From Torreya grandis (taxonomy: Eukaryota; Streptophyta; Pinopsida; Cupressales; Taxaceae): DNA of 64,000 nucleotides. The stretch's first letter is position 1; each line of letters begins with the position of its first letter. Made by a program: the position numbers and the translations under genes. Below the pieces are notes generated by a model. It saw nothing but the letters and a program-made list of their open reading frames with translations, did not search any database and was not told where the DNA came from. The DNA is taken from assembly GCA_037957365.1 (NCBI GenBank), contig JARHVA010000122.1, positions 3,669,001-3,733,000 of the forward strand, in the 5' to 3' direction. Shown piece after piece: positions 49,240-60,394 of the stretch.

Positions 49240-50400
49240 TTATGTAATAGTTTGAATGTGTTGTTTAGGGATATTCTTAGTGTTTTTTTGGTCTATTTTG
49301 GAGCTGTATAAGAAAAAAAGGCATTGTAACTCAGTTTTCTCAGTCACAACACTAAGAAACACATATTATATTAACACATTTTTGAAAGAAAAGACATATT
49401 TATGTCTTGTATCTATTGGAATAACACCTTTTATTAATAAAATTTTAGTATCCTTCTTAATAGCTATTTCATTATGTACAAATGAATGATTGATTATGTT
49501 CTTTTATCTTTTATGTCATATGTTTTAAAGTCTCATCATTATGTCATATGTTTGGTGGCACCTATAACTAATACCCAAACATTTATTAATTCATCATGAG
49601 TTTCAAATTAGAGTAAGCTATATTCCCTAATGTTGTAAGTGTTGATTCATGAAAATATTCATGGATTCATCATAGTCATGCTCTACATATCGAGTAGAAT
49701 AATATTTCTGCATTTTATGTGGTCTATGATTAAAATTAAGGATCACTACCATACAACATGGGCCATTTAAAAGTCTCATGGCCACATGAATCCAAGACTT
49801 TTGTTAATGTTGTAATTGGAGGTGACATAATTAGTTTCTATCATAATTGGAGCTACTTTTCTTGTTCCTAATATTAAGGTACTCTTATTACTTAATTGGA
49901 GGTGACTTAAGCAATCTACATCCTAATTGGAATTACCTTTCTTGTACTTAATATGATGACTTAAATTTATTCACACTCTTGTCAGCTATAAATTAATGAA
50001 GAAGTTAATGGAGTCTTAATTAGTATGGTATATGACAAATCTAAAATAAGAGTCTAAAATTTGATATCTCTCTAAATTTTTTAGATAGATATATTTAAAA
50101 TATATGTACTACTATTACTTATGTGTTCAATGGAAGCTAAAAAGATACCCCCAGTTGTAGAATGTAACAAGTAAAATAGTGTAATGAGTGTCTGTAATCA
50201 TCATTTGTAATCCATATTGAAGGTTTTCTAAATTCTTCTTTCAAGAAGCGAGCATTTACAATTACATAGATTATATGTTTTTGATATTATAAGTCTATAA
50301 AGAGGGTACAAATCCCAAGTATAAAAATCCCAAGGGGTAACAAAATAGGCCAAAAACCACTAAAATTTGAAAAAAATGGATAGACAAAAGAAAAATAGGA
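49240..50400. other. CACTA interior without recognised gene
   Basis: No supportable coding frame after the second ORF region. A short partial direct repeat occurs at about 49806-49940 (AATTGGAGGTGAC-TAA, then ATCATAATTGGAGCTAC or ATCCTAATTGGAATTAC, then TTTCTTGT). Confidence 0.35.
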
Positions 50401-50519
50401 AACAATAAAAAAACTAGGGATTAACCATAACAAAACACTAGTTTTTTTATCAAATATTTCCAATCTTCTTTGATGAACTTGAGAAGGTCCTCTATACTAG
50501 AAATTTTTACTTCTATATC

Positions 50520-52110
50520 TTTATCTTCTTTTGGGAGGTCTTACAGAATCAACAAGGAAGAAGCCACATAGTGGACAAGTTTCAAGTAAATAGTGGTTAG
50601 CACCTTCATTTTATTATGAATGTAACACGAACCCTTATTCACTTCCTTCAACTCCATTTCAATATAGATCTCTTCTTCACTGGTATCCATGAAATCCTCC
50701 TTGTCATAATCATAAGTGGAGTCATTTAGCTCCTCAAAATAATAGGTTCCCTCCTCTAATTGTTGGTCAGGATTTGGTTTATCTTTTAATTTACCTACTT
50801 CCTCCCCCAGATCTAAGGTAGAGGGATCATCCATAGTTTTTACCAATAAAATTTTTCTCCCTGCTCATCTCTTGGATCTCTTGATATTCATATTTATTTT
50901 CATACAACTCTAAAATTTAAAACTAGACCCTTCCTCTATAACCTCCTCACCTTGTACATGGGCCTCCAGGTGTTCTTTATCACTAGCCAAATTCTAAAGT
51001 TCCATCCCCACCACTTTCTTTTTCTTACTCTTTCCTTGAGTGATCTTCTTAGAATTGATCCAAACAATTGATTTCCTCTTTTTATTACCAAAAAAGGAAG
51101 GGTTATTTTTCAGCTTCCATATCCCTTTAATAGCCAGAGAGTGAGAAAGGTCAAGGGATCTAAAATTCATAGCTATCAAGGAGGGACAACTAGAGCCCAA
51201 TCAGAGAAGGGAAAAGATTTCAAACTTAGGGTATATGTTTGAATAAGGGGAACAAGGTTCTTGGAAAAGGGTAGGGAACCATGAGGACCCACTCTTAGGG
51301 GATTGTGATATTAATTAGGGTCATTATCATGGTAAATATCTAACACATACACTTTTAAAGGCTTAGAGGGACATAATGCAAGGTGAAAGTGATAAATCCT
51401 GAAGATAAGACTTTGGTGGAGTGGAATGGCAGAGGTAGCTGGGTCTTTTTCCAAGAAAAATTTAACAGACTTAATAGACATCTCTAGGAATGATAGGAGG
51501 AAGAAGTGGAAGTTAACCAACACCTTGTGATGAAAGTGATTCAAAAGAGTGAAATGGTAATGATAAAAGCACTTAAAATGACCTTCAAGGGTAAAATATT
51601 CATAATAGTGAAGCATACCTTATCCCAAGGCTTAAGCAAGATATCTATATCAAAGCCTCCCTGCAAATTCATCGATGCTTCTCCTTCAATGAATAATATT
51701 TCAACCCCTTTGGGTCTTGAACTTTGGCAAGTATTATAAATATTTTTCCCTCACAGTGTAAACCCATGGCCTCAACAATTGAGTCCTTACTAACAACAAA
51801 CTCTATACCTCAAACATGAACTTTACGGTCACCATCCCAACTTGAACAAAATTAAATGGAGATTCTCTCGTCATATTCATTTAGACATTCAATAAAATGA
51901 TAAATTCCACCTTCATAACATATACTCTAGAGTATAACATCCAATTTGGTTTCATCACATGATAATGGCTTAGTTCTAACTTTTTCTCCTCCCATGACTG
52001 AAAGCTTCATCGAATTGTTGTATAGTTAAAAAGGGACCCATAAAAAAGTGAACCACCACCAAGGATTAAAAAAATTTGAATCAAAAAATTTGGAAGCTTT
52101 CGAAGCCCAT
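50520..52110 (-). pseudogene. Second long unrecognised ORF relic in the CACTA, minus strand
   Basis: From 52110 downward the minus strand shows pieces of one protein in changing frames. They include FVVSKDSIVEAMGLHCEGK-like text, PKGVEILFIEGEASMNLQGG, FDIDILLKPWDKVCFTIM, then YFTLEGHFKCFYHYHFTLLN and FFLEKDPATSAIPLHQSLIF (51311-51616). Further down is an acidic C-terminal part (NDSTYDYDKEDFMDTSEEEI, 50541-50846). Several frameshifts and stops are needed. No family is recognised. It may be the N-terminal ORF of another transposable element or a captured gene. Confidence 0.4.
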
Positions 52111-52239
52111 ACCCAATCTTTAGTAAAATGTAGGCTGATCTTATAATGATTTCACATGTGAAAAATCTTACTAGGATTTGTCATGCAATAACATGCCTTA
52201 AAGGATTGAGTTTTCCTTATGTGATATTAATTTTATTTG

Positions 52240-52702
52240 ATGTGGAAATACTCATAAAAAATATGGTCAGGACACAATGATGACTAGTATTAAATTAGTG
52301 AATAAAAATGACTAAATATACTACCAAACTGATCAAAATGATGATTAAAATTAATGACTAAATACACTACCAATGAATAGAAATCATTGAATAAAAATGA
52401 CTAAATAAGTGATTAGGTAACAACAATCAATGACTAAATTAATGATTAAATATATCAGTGAATAAAAAATGACTAAATAAGTGACCAAATTATAGCAATC
52501 AATGATTAAAGCAATGACTAAATTTATTACCAAATCGATCAATCAAAACAACCAATAAATGACTAAAAATGGTTTAGTCATCAATTTGGTCATGTTATAA
52601 ATGACTGGAAATAAACTAATAATGGTCACATGATCATGTTTGGTCAGTTATATGTAGTTTTTAGTAGTTTTTAAATCATATATTACTATTTTTGTACTAG
52701 TG
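52240..52702 (+). repeat. CACTA right terminus and subterminal repeats
   Basis: ATGACTAAAT and close variants recur more than ten times between 52285 and 52570, followed by TTTAGTCAT and TTTGGTCA forms and the end TACTAGTG. Denser than the left end, as in many CACTA elements. Confidence 0.8.
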
Positions 52703-52705
52703 TGA
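52703..52705. repeat. CACTA target-site duplication (TGA), right
   Basis: TGA directly after TACTAGTG matches 31052-31054. Confidence 0.85.
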
Positions 52706-53223
52706 ACACCTTTTTAATTTGTGCCACCTCACGCTTACCCGACCCACTTGTGTATTTTTGGGAGCACTTCCTACCTCAGATACCCATGACACTTGAACTA
52801 TTTATGGTTTTTATAGGATTACTTCCTATCGTGGATACCCATGGTAAAACTAACCTTGTCTAAAAGACTAATAGGTGTACTCAACCACCATGCCTACCTA
52901 TAGTCACATAGTACATTGGTCACTTGTCTTTCTAGTATCAACCTCTATTTTTTTATCAACCATGGCAACCTTATCTTTGCATGATCTTGGCTATCACACA
53001 TTTTGTTACACTTTATGTGCTTGTTTTCACTTTTGTACCCAACCTATCACCAACCATAATGACATTCTACCTTCATCAACTTTTTCAAACCCACACTTGA
53101 TTCTAATTTACCTCATCACCTTTGGATTTGAGGGGGATCACCTCCTCCCATACTCAAGGAAACCATCAGACCTTTGACCAACATCAATTTTTGTTTTACA
53201 GTTGGTTGATTCTAGGTTTCATA

Positions 53224-53239
53224 ATAAAAAGGGGTAAAA
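53224..53239 (+). other. Polypurine tract of element B
   Basis: ATAAAAAGGGGTAAAA lies directly before the 3' LTR (TGCAGACATC). Confidence 0.8.
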
Positions 53240-54595
53240 TGCAGACATCAAAAATATGCACACCACAATTCTAAATGTCAAAGTATCCCTAGACCATCTT
53301 GGGACCCTATATGGACCAATCTAACCCTCTAAACCCTAACCACACTCACCCATAGTCAATTTAACTTAACTAAATCAACCTAAAATTTTACCCTATTTTA
53401 CCCTTTGGCACTTGACCATTGATGGTCAGGTTGATCATTGATAGTTACCTTGACATCAATGGTTAGGGTCTACCTCCTCAAGCAAAAGCATGAAAACTAC
53501 TTACTTTGCTTTTCTAATTATAACTTGTCTAAATCATGTTGTGAGCCTTAGGATGGATAATTTATAATTAGAAAGCCCAACTGAACCTTCACTTCAACTT
53601 TTTACTTATGCCTATAATAAGAGAAGAGCGTAGAGGTGAAATCCATCATCAATTGTTATTAATAACTTTGTGCATTTATGAGTTTCTTGTAGGTCAATCA
53701 TAATCCAACAATCTAGTAATCATATCAGAGAGTTAATTTATCATTTACTCTCCACCAAGTCTTTAGAACCTATGACTCTTATTAAAATCGAGTTAGATTA
53801 CACCAACAAACTAACTTCCTCAACCATCCACCCAATTGACTTTTGGTAAAACAAGTATTTATTCCTTAGTATTCATCTACTTTATTTCCATTTTGAAATC
53901 AACCTAGAGCTTATCCATATCTCAAAATACATCTTTTAAATCTCATCAATCAACCAAAATACCAACCCAAATCCTTACACAGTAACTGTTAATGATTTAC
54001 TCAACTATCGATGGTCTGTCTAATTGTTGATGGTCACCTTAACCATTGATGGTTATCCCAATTGTCTATGGTCACTGTGGCACAAAAAACTAACAAGATA
54101 ATTTCACCTACATATACCAAATAAAACCTAATTTTCTATGTTCATGCCTACTCGCAGACCCCTTTCTGCTTTTCTAAGGCATAATCTAACCCTCTAGTAC
54201 TAGTATTAATTAGTTTATCACTAATTTGATCATTTTTATCATATTTATAAGTAAACACTCTTGCATTCAATTTTAGTACCTTTTGATTAGTTGATGCAAG
54301 TACCTTCCTTTATATTTATAATCTTAATTGTTTAAAACATGTGGATTGACAACATTTAAGGAAGTTTTTACTCTTAAGATATAGCTATCACTAGGCAATC
54401 CACCTAAATAATTGTCTAACAAATAAGTTTACTTTAGTGATTTCTTATTTATAGGTCATATTACCAAACCAAAGAGAAACTCTTCACAATCTTTTGATTT
54501 AATGCACACACTATCAATCATATTTTTTAGCCATACTTATACTTAGTTTCTTCTTTTCCTCTTTTTCAATAATAAGTAATAAATTCATTGAAACA
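53240..54595 (+). repeat. 3' LTR of element B
   Basis: It runs from TGCAGACATC to GAAACA, 1356 bp, with no primer-binding site after it. It aligns with 17010-18331 along its whole length. It has three proximal palindromic units (53415, 53434, about 53453) where the 5' LTR has one, five distal units, and a TATA-like CTATAATAAGAG at 53612. The next bases lead into minus-strand gag. Confidence 0.82.
53982..54072 (+). repeat. 19-bp palindromic lattice in B's 3' LTR, five units
   Basis: Units begin at 53984, 54003, 54022, 54041 and 54060, exactly 19 bp apart: AACTGTTAATG, AACTATCGATGG, AATTGTTGATGG, AACCATTGATGG, AATTGTCTATGG. Confidence 0.88.
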
Positions 54596-54604
54596 TTCTT
54601 ATCT

Positions 54605-56034
54605 TGCTATAAACGTTATTATCTTAGTTTATTAATTGGTTATGGTTAAGCTTTCCTTCATTAATGGATCATTTCTCTAACTTAAGTGCCATGGTAAAAT
54701 CTTCATCAAAGGTTCAAAAGTTTTGGACACGTAGTGTGAAGGAGATATGCTTGGCACATACCCAAATAAAGAGCTCTTTGAGTTTAGGTTGAGGCAAGGA
54801 AAATAAAATTTGGTTAATTAGGTTCCTCTAATTAGCCACAAAATTGGTAAAAGATTCATCCTTAAACTATCAAATAGAGTAGAGGTCATTGATAAAAACT
54901 TTCTTGGAGATATTGATTGAAATGTGGTCCAAGAAGGTTTGAGTTAGTTGGGTGAAAGAGAAAATGGAGTGATTACATATGCAACAATACCAATCCAATG
55001 TTAGATTGGCTATAGACATGGGGAAGGTGTAGAGGAAAAGTGAATCATTGTAGGTGATGAAATAGAAAGTGTGACTAAATTCACTAAAGTGTTATTGGGA
55101 TCCTACTTACTTTGAAATTTAGAGAACTTGGGAATTTCCCATTGGGAAGGATATGGCTTGATAGGTATGGATGAATGGATAGGCTCATTAAAAATTTGGT
55201 CATATGACAAGATGTTATGAGCACCTAAAATGGATCACTCTAGGGTAGTCATATTGTCCATAAGCATCTTCATTAGGTTGGCTTAGGGTTGTGCTCCTAA
55301 AGGATTATAAGATTAATATTTTTGCAGTGGTTAGGAGATATATGGATAGTGGGTAGAAGATTGGGATGCTACCACATATGGGTAGATGGATGTCAATGGT
55401 TGGGTGGAAGATGCATAGGGTAAGTAGAGGTAGGTGGTTGGGTAGTGGTTACATGCCCTTATAGATTAGGGATGTAGCCAAAAGTTAAACCAAGGGGTTT
55501 TTATTGGATAGGAGAGGTTGTTGGGTTGGTGATTGATAGAAGGATGGTGACCCTTGTATTGATTAGTGGTAAGGTAGAGGGTATGGACACCATAAGGCTT
55601 TAAATTTGAGTGGTGGTTGATAGGTTGAAGGTGGATAAAGGAAGGATGGTAGTGATAGAGGTAGGCACTCCTATAGTGCAGTGGTTGTTAGGAGTAGAAG
55701 GTATAAGGGTGGTGGTAGTTTAGGTTTCTTGGTTTTTAATGGTAATCTTAAAGGGGTTATTGGTTAATGAGGAAGCTTGGTTAGTCAATGGTTTTGTAGT
55801 AACCATGGTAATGGAGGTACTCCCCATGAGATGGGGAGGCATGCCATAAGGTCAATCTATATATGGGGATGGAGTTGAAATATGGTAAGATATGGTTATA
55901 AGATAATGTTGCAAGGCTATAGGATTATTGTCTAGGAAAGTGACAAATTCTACATCTCCTTTAGGAACTTCCAAAGGGAAGGTAGGACTTCTCTAAGGGT
56001 GAGGATAATTTATTGGTTCAAAGGTATAGTCCAT
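54605..56034 (-). pseudogene. gag N-terminal relic of element C
   Basis: The minus strand starts MDYTFEP-like at 56034, the same start as B's gag, and is closely similar to B 19127-20520 through the capsid region to the GGAAAGCTTAA point. It then stops at about 54640, a few bases before B's 3' LTR ends. Many stops. The continuation of this gag seems to be the small piece at 59096-59198. Confidence 0.75.
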
Positions 56035-56804
56035 GGATAAAGAGTTGGAAGAGGTAGGTTGACTTGGTGGTGATTTTTTCTCCATAAGGACTCTTTACTA
56101 CTGGCGAGTGAGAACCATGTGAGATAAGGGAGATAGAAATCACAAATAGCCTCACTACTCAAATAAAGAGAACATATGAAAAGATCAAAGAAATAAAAAC
56201 ATGATTTAAGAGATATATTAAGCCTTAAAGTTTTAATTAATATCTCTTTTGGATTATGCCTTAAGAATATGTGTGACTAAAATTGGCTTGTAGAATGGGT
56301 ACTAGAGAGAAAATCTATGGATGGTTTCAGGTTGTCTTTAGGTGCTTAAAAAGAATATGTATTGAAATCAATACATGGCTTGGTATTGGGGCCTACCCCC
56401 TCACTTCACACACCATATAAATAAGGGTATTAGGTTCTTAGCCAAAATATATTGATATCTAGAGATTATACTCAACTAGAGAGCTGAGTTGGTCATCCCC
56501 TTGGTAATGACCTCCACATAGGATCGATGGGAAAGGGTAAGTTTACTGCTAGGTGATGAAGTCCTAGTCAGGCCTTGTCTCAAGTTTATTTGATGTTTAA
56601 TTAGTGAAATTAGTTTGGTTTAGTGTGTGTAATAAATAGTAAAGATATTATAGATTACTTTACCTTTAAGTTAAGCTATATGAACTAAAATTTCAAGCAA
56701 TTAATGTATGCACTTAATTTTAAGCCCAAAAGAAACTTTTGATTTCATTAATGAAAAAATAATAGAGAGAATTAAATCAAACAAAAACCCAAGTAAAGAC
56801 ACAA
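56035..56804 (-). other. 5' untranslated leader of element C
   Basis: Minus-strand relative of B's leader (18355-19126), with the same order of blocks. No gene. Confidence 0.7.
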
Positions 56805-56824
56805 GGGTCCCACCAGGCATGCTA
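56805..56824 (-). other. Primer-binding site of element C
   Basis: Minus strand TAGCATGCCTGGTGGGACCC, three bases after the LTR end GAAACA. One mismatch in its first three bases (TAG for TGG). Confidence 0.72.
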
Positions 56825-56827
56825 GAA

Positions 56828-58186
56828 TGTTTCAATGAATTTCTTACTTATTATTAGAAAAGAGGAAAAGAAGAAACTAAGTACAGGTATGGATGAAAAA
56901 CCTAATTGATAGTGTGTGCATTGAATCAAAAGACTGTGAAGATATCCTCTTTGGCTTGGGAGGATGATCTATAGATAATACAATACTAAAGCAAACTTAT
57001 TTATTAGAAAATTAGTTGGGTGGATTTCCTAGTTATATCTAGATCCCAAAAGTGAGAGCTTACTTAGGGGATATCAGTCCACACATTTTAAATAATTAAG
57101 CTTATAAATAGAAATGAAGGTACTTACATCAATGAATCAAAAGGTACTAAAATTGAATGCAAGAGTGATTTCTTAGAAATATGCTAAAATGACTAAATTA
57201 TTGATAAAATAGTTAATATTAGTGCTAAACAATTGGAGTATGCCTTAAAAAATAAAAAAGGGGTCTCTGAGTAGGTAAGAACACATACAATTAGGTTTGA
57301 TTAGGTTTGGGTAGGTGAAATTAGGTTGCTAGTTTTTGGTGCCATAGTGAACATCGACAGCTGGGATGACTATCAGTGGTTAAGGTGACCATCAGTGGTT
57401 AGGGTGACCATTGGTGGTTGGACAGACCATCGATGGTTGAGTCAACCATCGATGGTTACTATGTGAGGATCTAGATTGGTAAATTGGCTGATTGATGAGA
57501 TCCAAAATATGGATGCTGAGAGATGGATAAGCTTTGGGTTGATTAAAAAATGGAAATAAAGTAGATGAATACTAAGGAACAAATACTCATCTTACCAAAA
57601 GTTGATTGGGTGGATGGTTGAGGTAGTTGGTCTATTGGTGGAATCTAACTTGAATCTGTTAGAGTAACAGTATTTGAAGGCTTGGTAGAGAGGTGATAGT
57701 AAATTGAATCTCTAATATGATTACTGGATTATTGGATTATAATTGACTTATAAGAAAGAAACTCCTGGATGCATAAAGCTCTTGATAAAAATTGTAGGTG
57801 GGTTTCACCTCTAGGCTATTTTAATCTTATAGACACAAGCAAGAATTCAAATTGAAGGTTCAATTGGGTTGTCTAATTATAAATTGTCTATGCAAAGGCT
57901 CAAAATAGTATTTAGACAAGTTATAATTAGAAAATCAAAGTGGGTATTTTGCATGCTCTTAGTTGAGGAGGTGGACCCTAACCAATGAAAGTCAGGGTGA
58001 CTGTCGATAGTCGAGTGCCAAAGGGTAAAAAGGGCTAAAAGTATAGGTTAAATTAGTTAATTTAAATTCACTATGAGTGAGCTCAATTAGAGTTTAAAGG
58101 GTTAGATTGGTCATGAGAGGGTCCTAAGGTGGTCTAAGGCTACTTTGACATTTAAGATTATGGTGTGTATATTTATAGTGTCTACA
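56828..58186 (-). repeat. LTR of element C, flanked by both PPT and PBS
   Basis: On the minus strand it runs from TGTAGACACT (58186) to GAAACA (56828), 1359 bp, B-type. A polypurine tract and 3' non-coding region lie upstream and a primer-binding site, leader and gag lie downstream, so it is both a 3' LTR and a 5' LTR. This is the shape of a tandem junction or of a one-LTR circle. Confidence 0.82.
57350..57460 (-). repeat. 19-bp palindromic lattice in element C's LTR, six units
   Basis: Cores begin at 57352, 57371, 57390, 57409, 57428 and 57447, exactly 19 bp apart. The last two are intact CATCGATGG; the others are CATCGACAG, TATCAGTGG, CATCAGTGG and CATTGGTGG. Confidence 0.9.
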
Positions 58187-59095
58187 TTTTTTCCCTTTTT
58201 GTTGTGTAACCTAGAATCAACAAGCTACAAAACAAAAATTTATGTTGGTCAAAGGTCTACTAGTTGCCTTGAGTATGGGAGGAGGTGTTCCCCCTTAAAC
58301 TGAGAGGTGATGAGGTAAATCAGAATTAGGTGTAGGTTTGACAAGGTTGGTGAAGGTGATGTTGAAGGTAAAATGTCATTATGGTGGGTGATAGGTTGGG
58401 CATGAAAGTGAAAACAAGTGCACAATATGAGAAAAAAAGTGTGATAACCAAGATCATGTAAAGATAAAGTTGCCATGGTTGATAACAACAAAGTTTCGTG
58501 CTAAGGGACAAGTGACCAATGTACTACATGATTGTATTTAGGTGATTTAGCTAGGTACACCTATTAGTATATTATACAAGGTTGCTATTTCTATGGGTAT
58601 CCAAAGTCAGAAGTTCTCCCATGGGAAACACAAATAAGTCAAGTGTCATGGGTATTCGATGTAGGAAGAGAACTTGAAAGATACAAATAATTTAGGTAAG
58701 CATGAGGTGGTACTAATTCAAAAAGGGTCAATATGGCAAGGTTATCACTATGGTCAAAAGACCAAGCAAAAGTTATCACAAAAAAATCATACTAGTTAAG
58801 CTAAAATAGACCAATGATGAGGTGCCAAGGTATTTGAGGTAGGTGGAGAAGGTAGTCTCTATGGGTGGGAAAACTAGGTTGGTTTTTCTAAATGGGGTTT
58901 TTTTAAGGTTTAAGTGTCAAAATGGGGTATCCTAACTATTGACAGTCAGGGTGCCCAAGGGAAACCATCAATGGTCACCTTGACTATCAATGATCAGGGT
59001 GGGAACCCTAAAAATATGTAGGTTAAAAAGTGAAAAGTGAATCACTTTTATTCACTTTACTTGTGATTATTTTGATTTTGTGCCTTGATTTCTTG
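58187..59095 (-). other. 3' non-coding region and PPT of element C
   Basis: The minus strand ends AACAAAAAGGGAAAAAA directly before the LTR (PPT, 58187-58204). The whole section is an inverted relative of 59570-60394. It carries palindromic units near 58932-58990 and the sequence corresponding to the CACTA insertion point near 58725-58735, uninterrupted. No gene; minus-strand frames at 58249-58511 are non-coding repeat. Confidence 0.75.
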
Positions 59096-59198
59096 ATAAA
59101 ATGCACATAGATCATTCTTATTGTACCAACTAGGTGTATGATGAGAAGAGTCAAATTGTTAGAGTGGCTTGATAGGAGGAAGTTGAAGAAATTTCTTG
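59096..59198 (-). pseudogene. Internal gag fragment joined to the 3' non-coding region
   Basis: The minus strand here (AACTTCCTCCTATCAAGCCA onward) matches B's gag at 20789-20880 and A's at about 1930-2030. Its downstream side passes straight into 3' non-coding sequence at about 59095 (B 30690), so the end of gag and all of pol have been deleted. Confidence 0.75.
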
Positions 59199-60394
59199 TA
59201 GGACTACCCAACTCACCAATTCCACCCACCCATTTACCCAAAATCAATAAAACCCCTCCTTAGGGCATAAAAAATCTAACTAATCATTTCACCCTACCCT
59301 AACCCCCTAACCTAATGTAATTGTAAAAGTAAAACTATTCTATCAAATTAAAGACACTACCTACCTCATTCCTCAACCTTTGTCATATATGGAAACCACA
59401 TCCCACTGTTTGATCACACCCTCATCTACCATGTATCTTGATCCTAGCAAACCACTTCAAGAATGTGCCTCCAACCAATCACTAACCACCAACTCAAACA
59501 AATGCTCAGTCTACTCTCTTACAATAAAATGCTAAAACATCAATAAATAAGGGCATAGAGTTAAAACAAGCACAAGCAAAGTGAATATAGTGATTCACTG
59601 TTCACTTTTTACCCTATAGATTTTTAAGGTTTTCTCCCTAACCATTAATGGTTAGGGTGACCATCGATGATTTCCCTTAAGTACCCTAACCATTGACAAT
59701 TAAGATGCTCAATTTATTGTATTGACATTAAGAACCCCCCTTTTTAGCAAAACCAACCCAATTTTACACACCCATGGTGAATACCTTCTCCACCCACCCG
59801 AAATACCTCATCACCTCATCATTGGTCTATTTTGTCCAAACTCGTGCATATTTTGTGACACATTTCTCTTTTTCCTTTGATCACAGCACCAACATTTCCA
59901 TGTTGAACACTTTTTGAGCTTATGCCACCTCATGCTTACCTATCCCACTTTTATCTTTTTGGGAGTACTTCCTACCTCAAATACCCATGACACTTGACCT
60001 ATTTATGTTTTTCATGGGAAAAATTCCTACCTTGGATACCTATGGCATGCCTACCTATAGTCATGCAGTACATTGGTCACTTGTTTGTATAGCACCGAAC
60101 TCTATTTGTTATCAACCATGGCAACCTTGTCTTTGTGTGATTTTATCTATCACACTTAATGTAATTTTTTGTGATTTTCTCCCCAACCTATCACCCACCA
60201 TAATGATGTTCTATATTCATCATCACCTTCGCCAAGCTTGTCAAACCTTCGATCAATTTTGATTTACCTCATCAGCTCCTAGTTTGAGGGGGAACACCTC
60301 CTCCCTACTCAAGGTAACTAACAGACCTTTGATAAACATGGGTTTTTGTTTTATAGTTGACTTATTCCAAGATGAAAAATAAAAAGGTGGAAAA
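59199..60394 (+). other. 3' non-coding region and PPT of a further Gypsy copy
   Basis: Orientation switches to plus at about 59200. The sequence follows B from about 30345 to 31054 and from 52703 to 53239 without the CACTA. PPT ATAAAAAGGTGGAAAA ends at 60394. Palindromic motifs occur at 59643-59700. It opposes 58187-59095, giving a large imperfect inverted repeat. Confidence 0.75.
59901..59910 (+). other. Paralogous empty site of the CACTA insertion
   Basis: TGTTGAACAC with flanks matches the joined flanks of the CACTA (ATGTTGA from 31048-31054 and ACACC from 52706). It carries TGA once, which supports TGA as the target duplication and defines the transposon ends. Confidence 0.88.

Larger units (their letters stand above)
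31055..52702 (+). mobile_element. CACTA (En/Spm, CMC) DNA transposon, 21.6 kb
   Basis: The left end is CACTATTAAAATTTAG and the right end, read inward on the minus strand, is CACTAGTACAAAAATAG. These are CACTA-type inverted ends flanked by a 3-bp TGA duplication, the size typical of this superfamily. Joining the flanks gives ATGTTGA-ACACC, which matches the uninterrupted relative at 59900-59912. Subterminal regions are packed with ATGACTAAA and its complement. The interior has a TNP2-like transposase relic, a DUF4216-like region and captured gene fragments. All frames are broken, so this copy could move only with proteins from elsewhere. Confidence 0.92.
52703..53239 (+). other. Element B 3' non-coding region, resumed after the CACTA
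   Basis: The sequence continues the region broken at 31054 and is similar to 59908-60394 (plus) and 58187-58730 (minus). No gene is supported. The 100-codon frame at 52875 is in repeat sequence shared with other non-coding copies and has no family match. Confidence 0.7.
17010..54595 (+). mobile_element. Element B: near-complete Ty3/Gypsy Tat-type retrotransposon, split by a CACTA
   Basis: With the CACTA (31055-52702) removed, B is about 15.9 kb: 5' LTR 17010-18331, PBS, leader, gag, protease, RT, RNase H, a second RNase H, integrase, about 4.0 kb of 3' non-coding sequence, PPT and 3' LTR 53240-54595. Size, dual RNase H and long 3' region fit the Tat/Ogre lineage. The LTRs look well diverged (many substitutions by eye, plus different numbers of proximal palindromic units), so insertion is old. 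I find no matching target duplication: CTTGG precedes the 5' LTR and TTCTT follows the 3' LTR. The 3' LTR may therefore come from another copy, or the flank was lost. Confidence 0.8.

Noticed and set aside
52875..53177. 100-codon frame in the 3' region of B, with relatives at 59987-60262 and, inverted, 58249-58511
   Set aside because: The copies keep sequence but not frame: starts, stops and reading frames differ. It is non-coding repeat sequence.
56828..58186. Solo LTR
   Set aside because: It has PPT-side sequence on one flank and a PBS, leader and gag on the other, so it is not solo.
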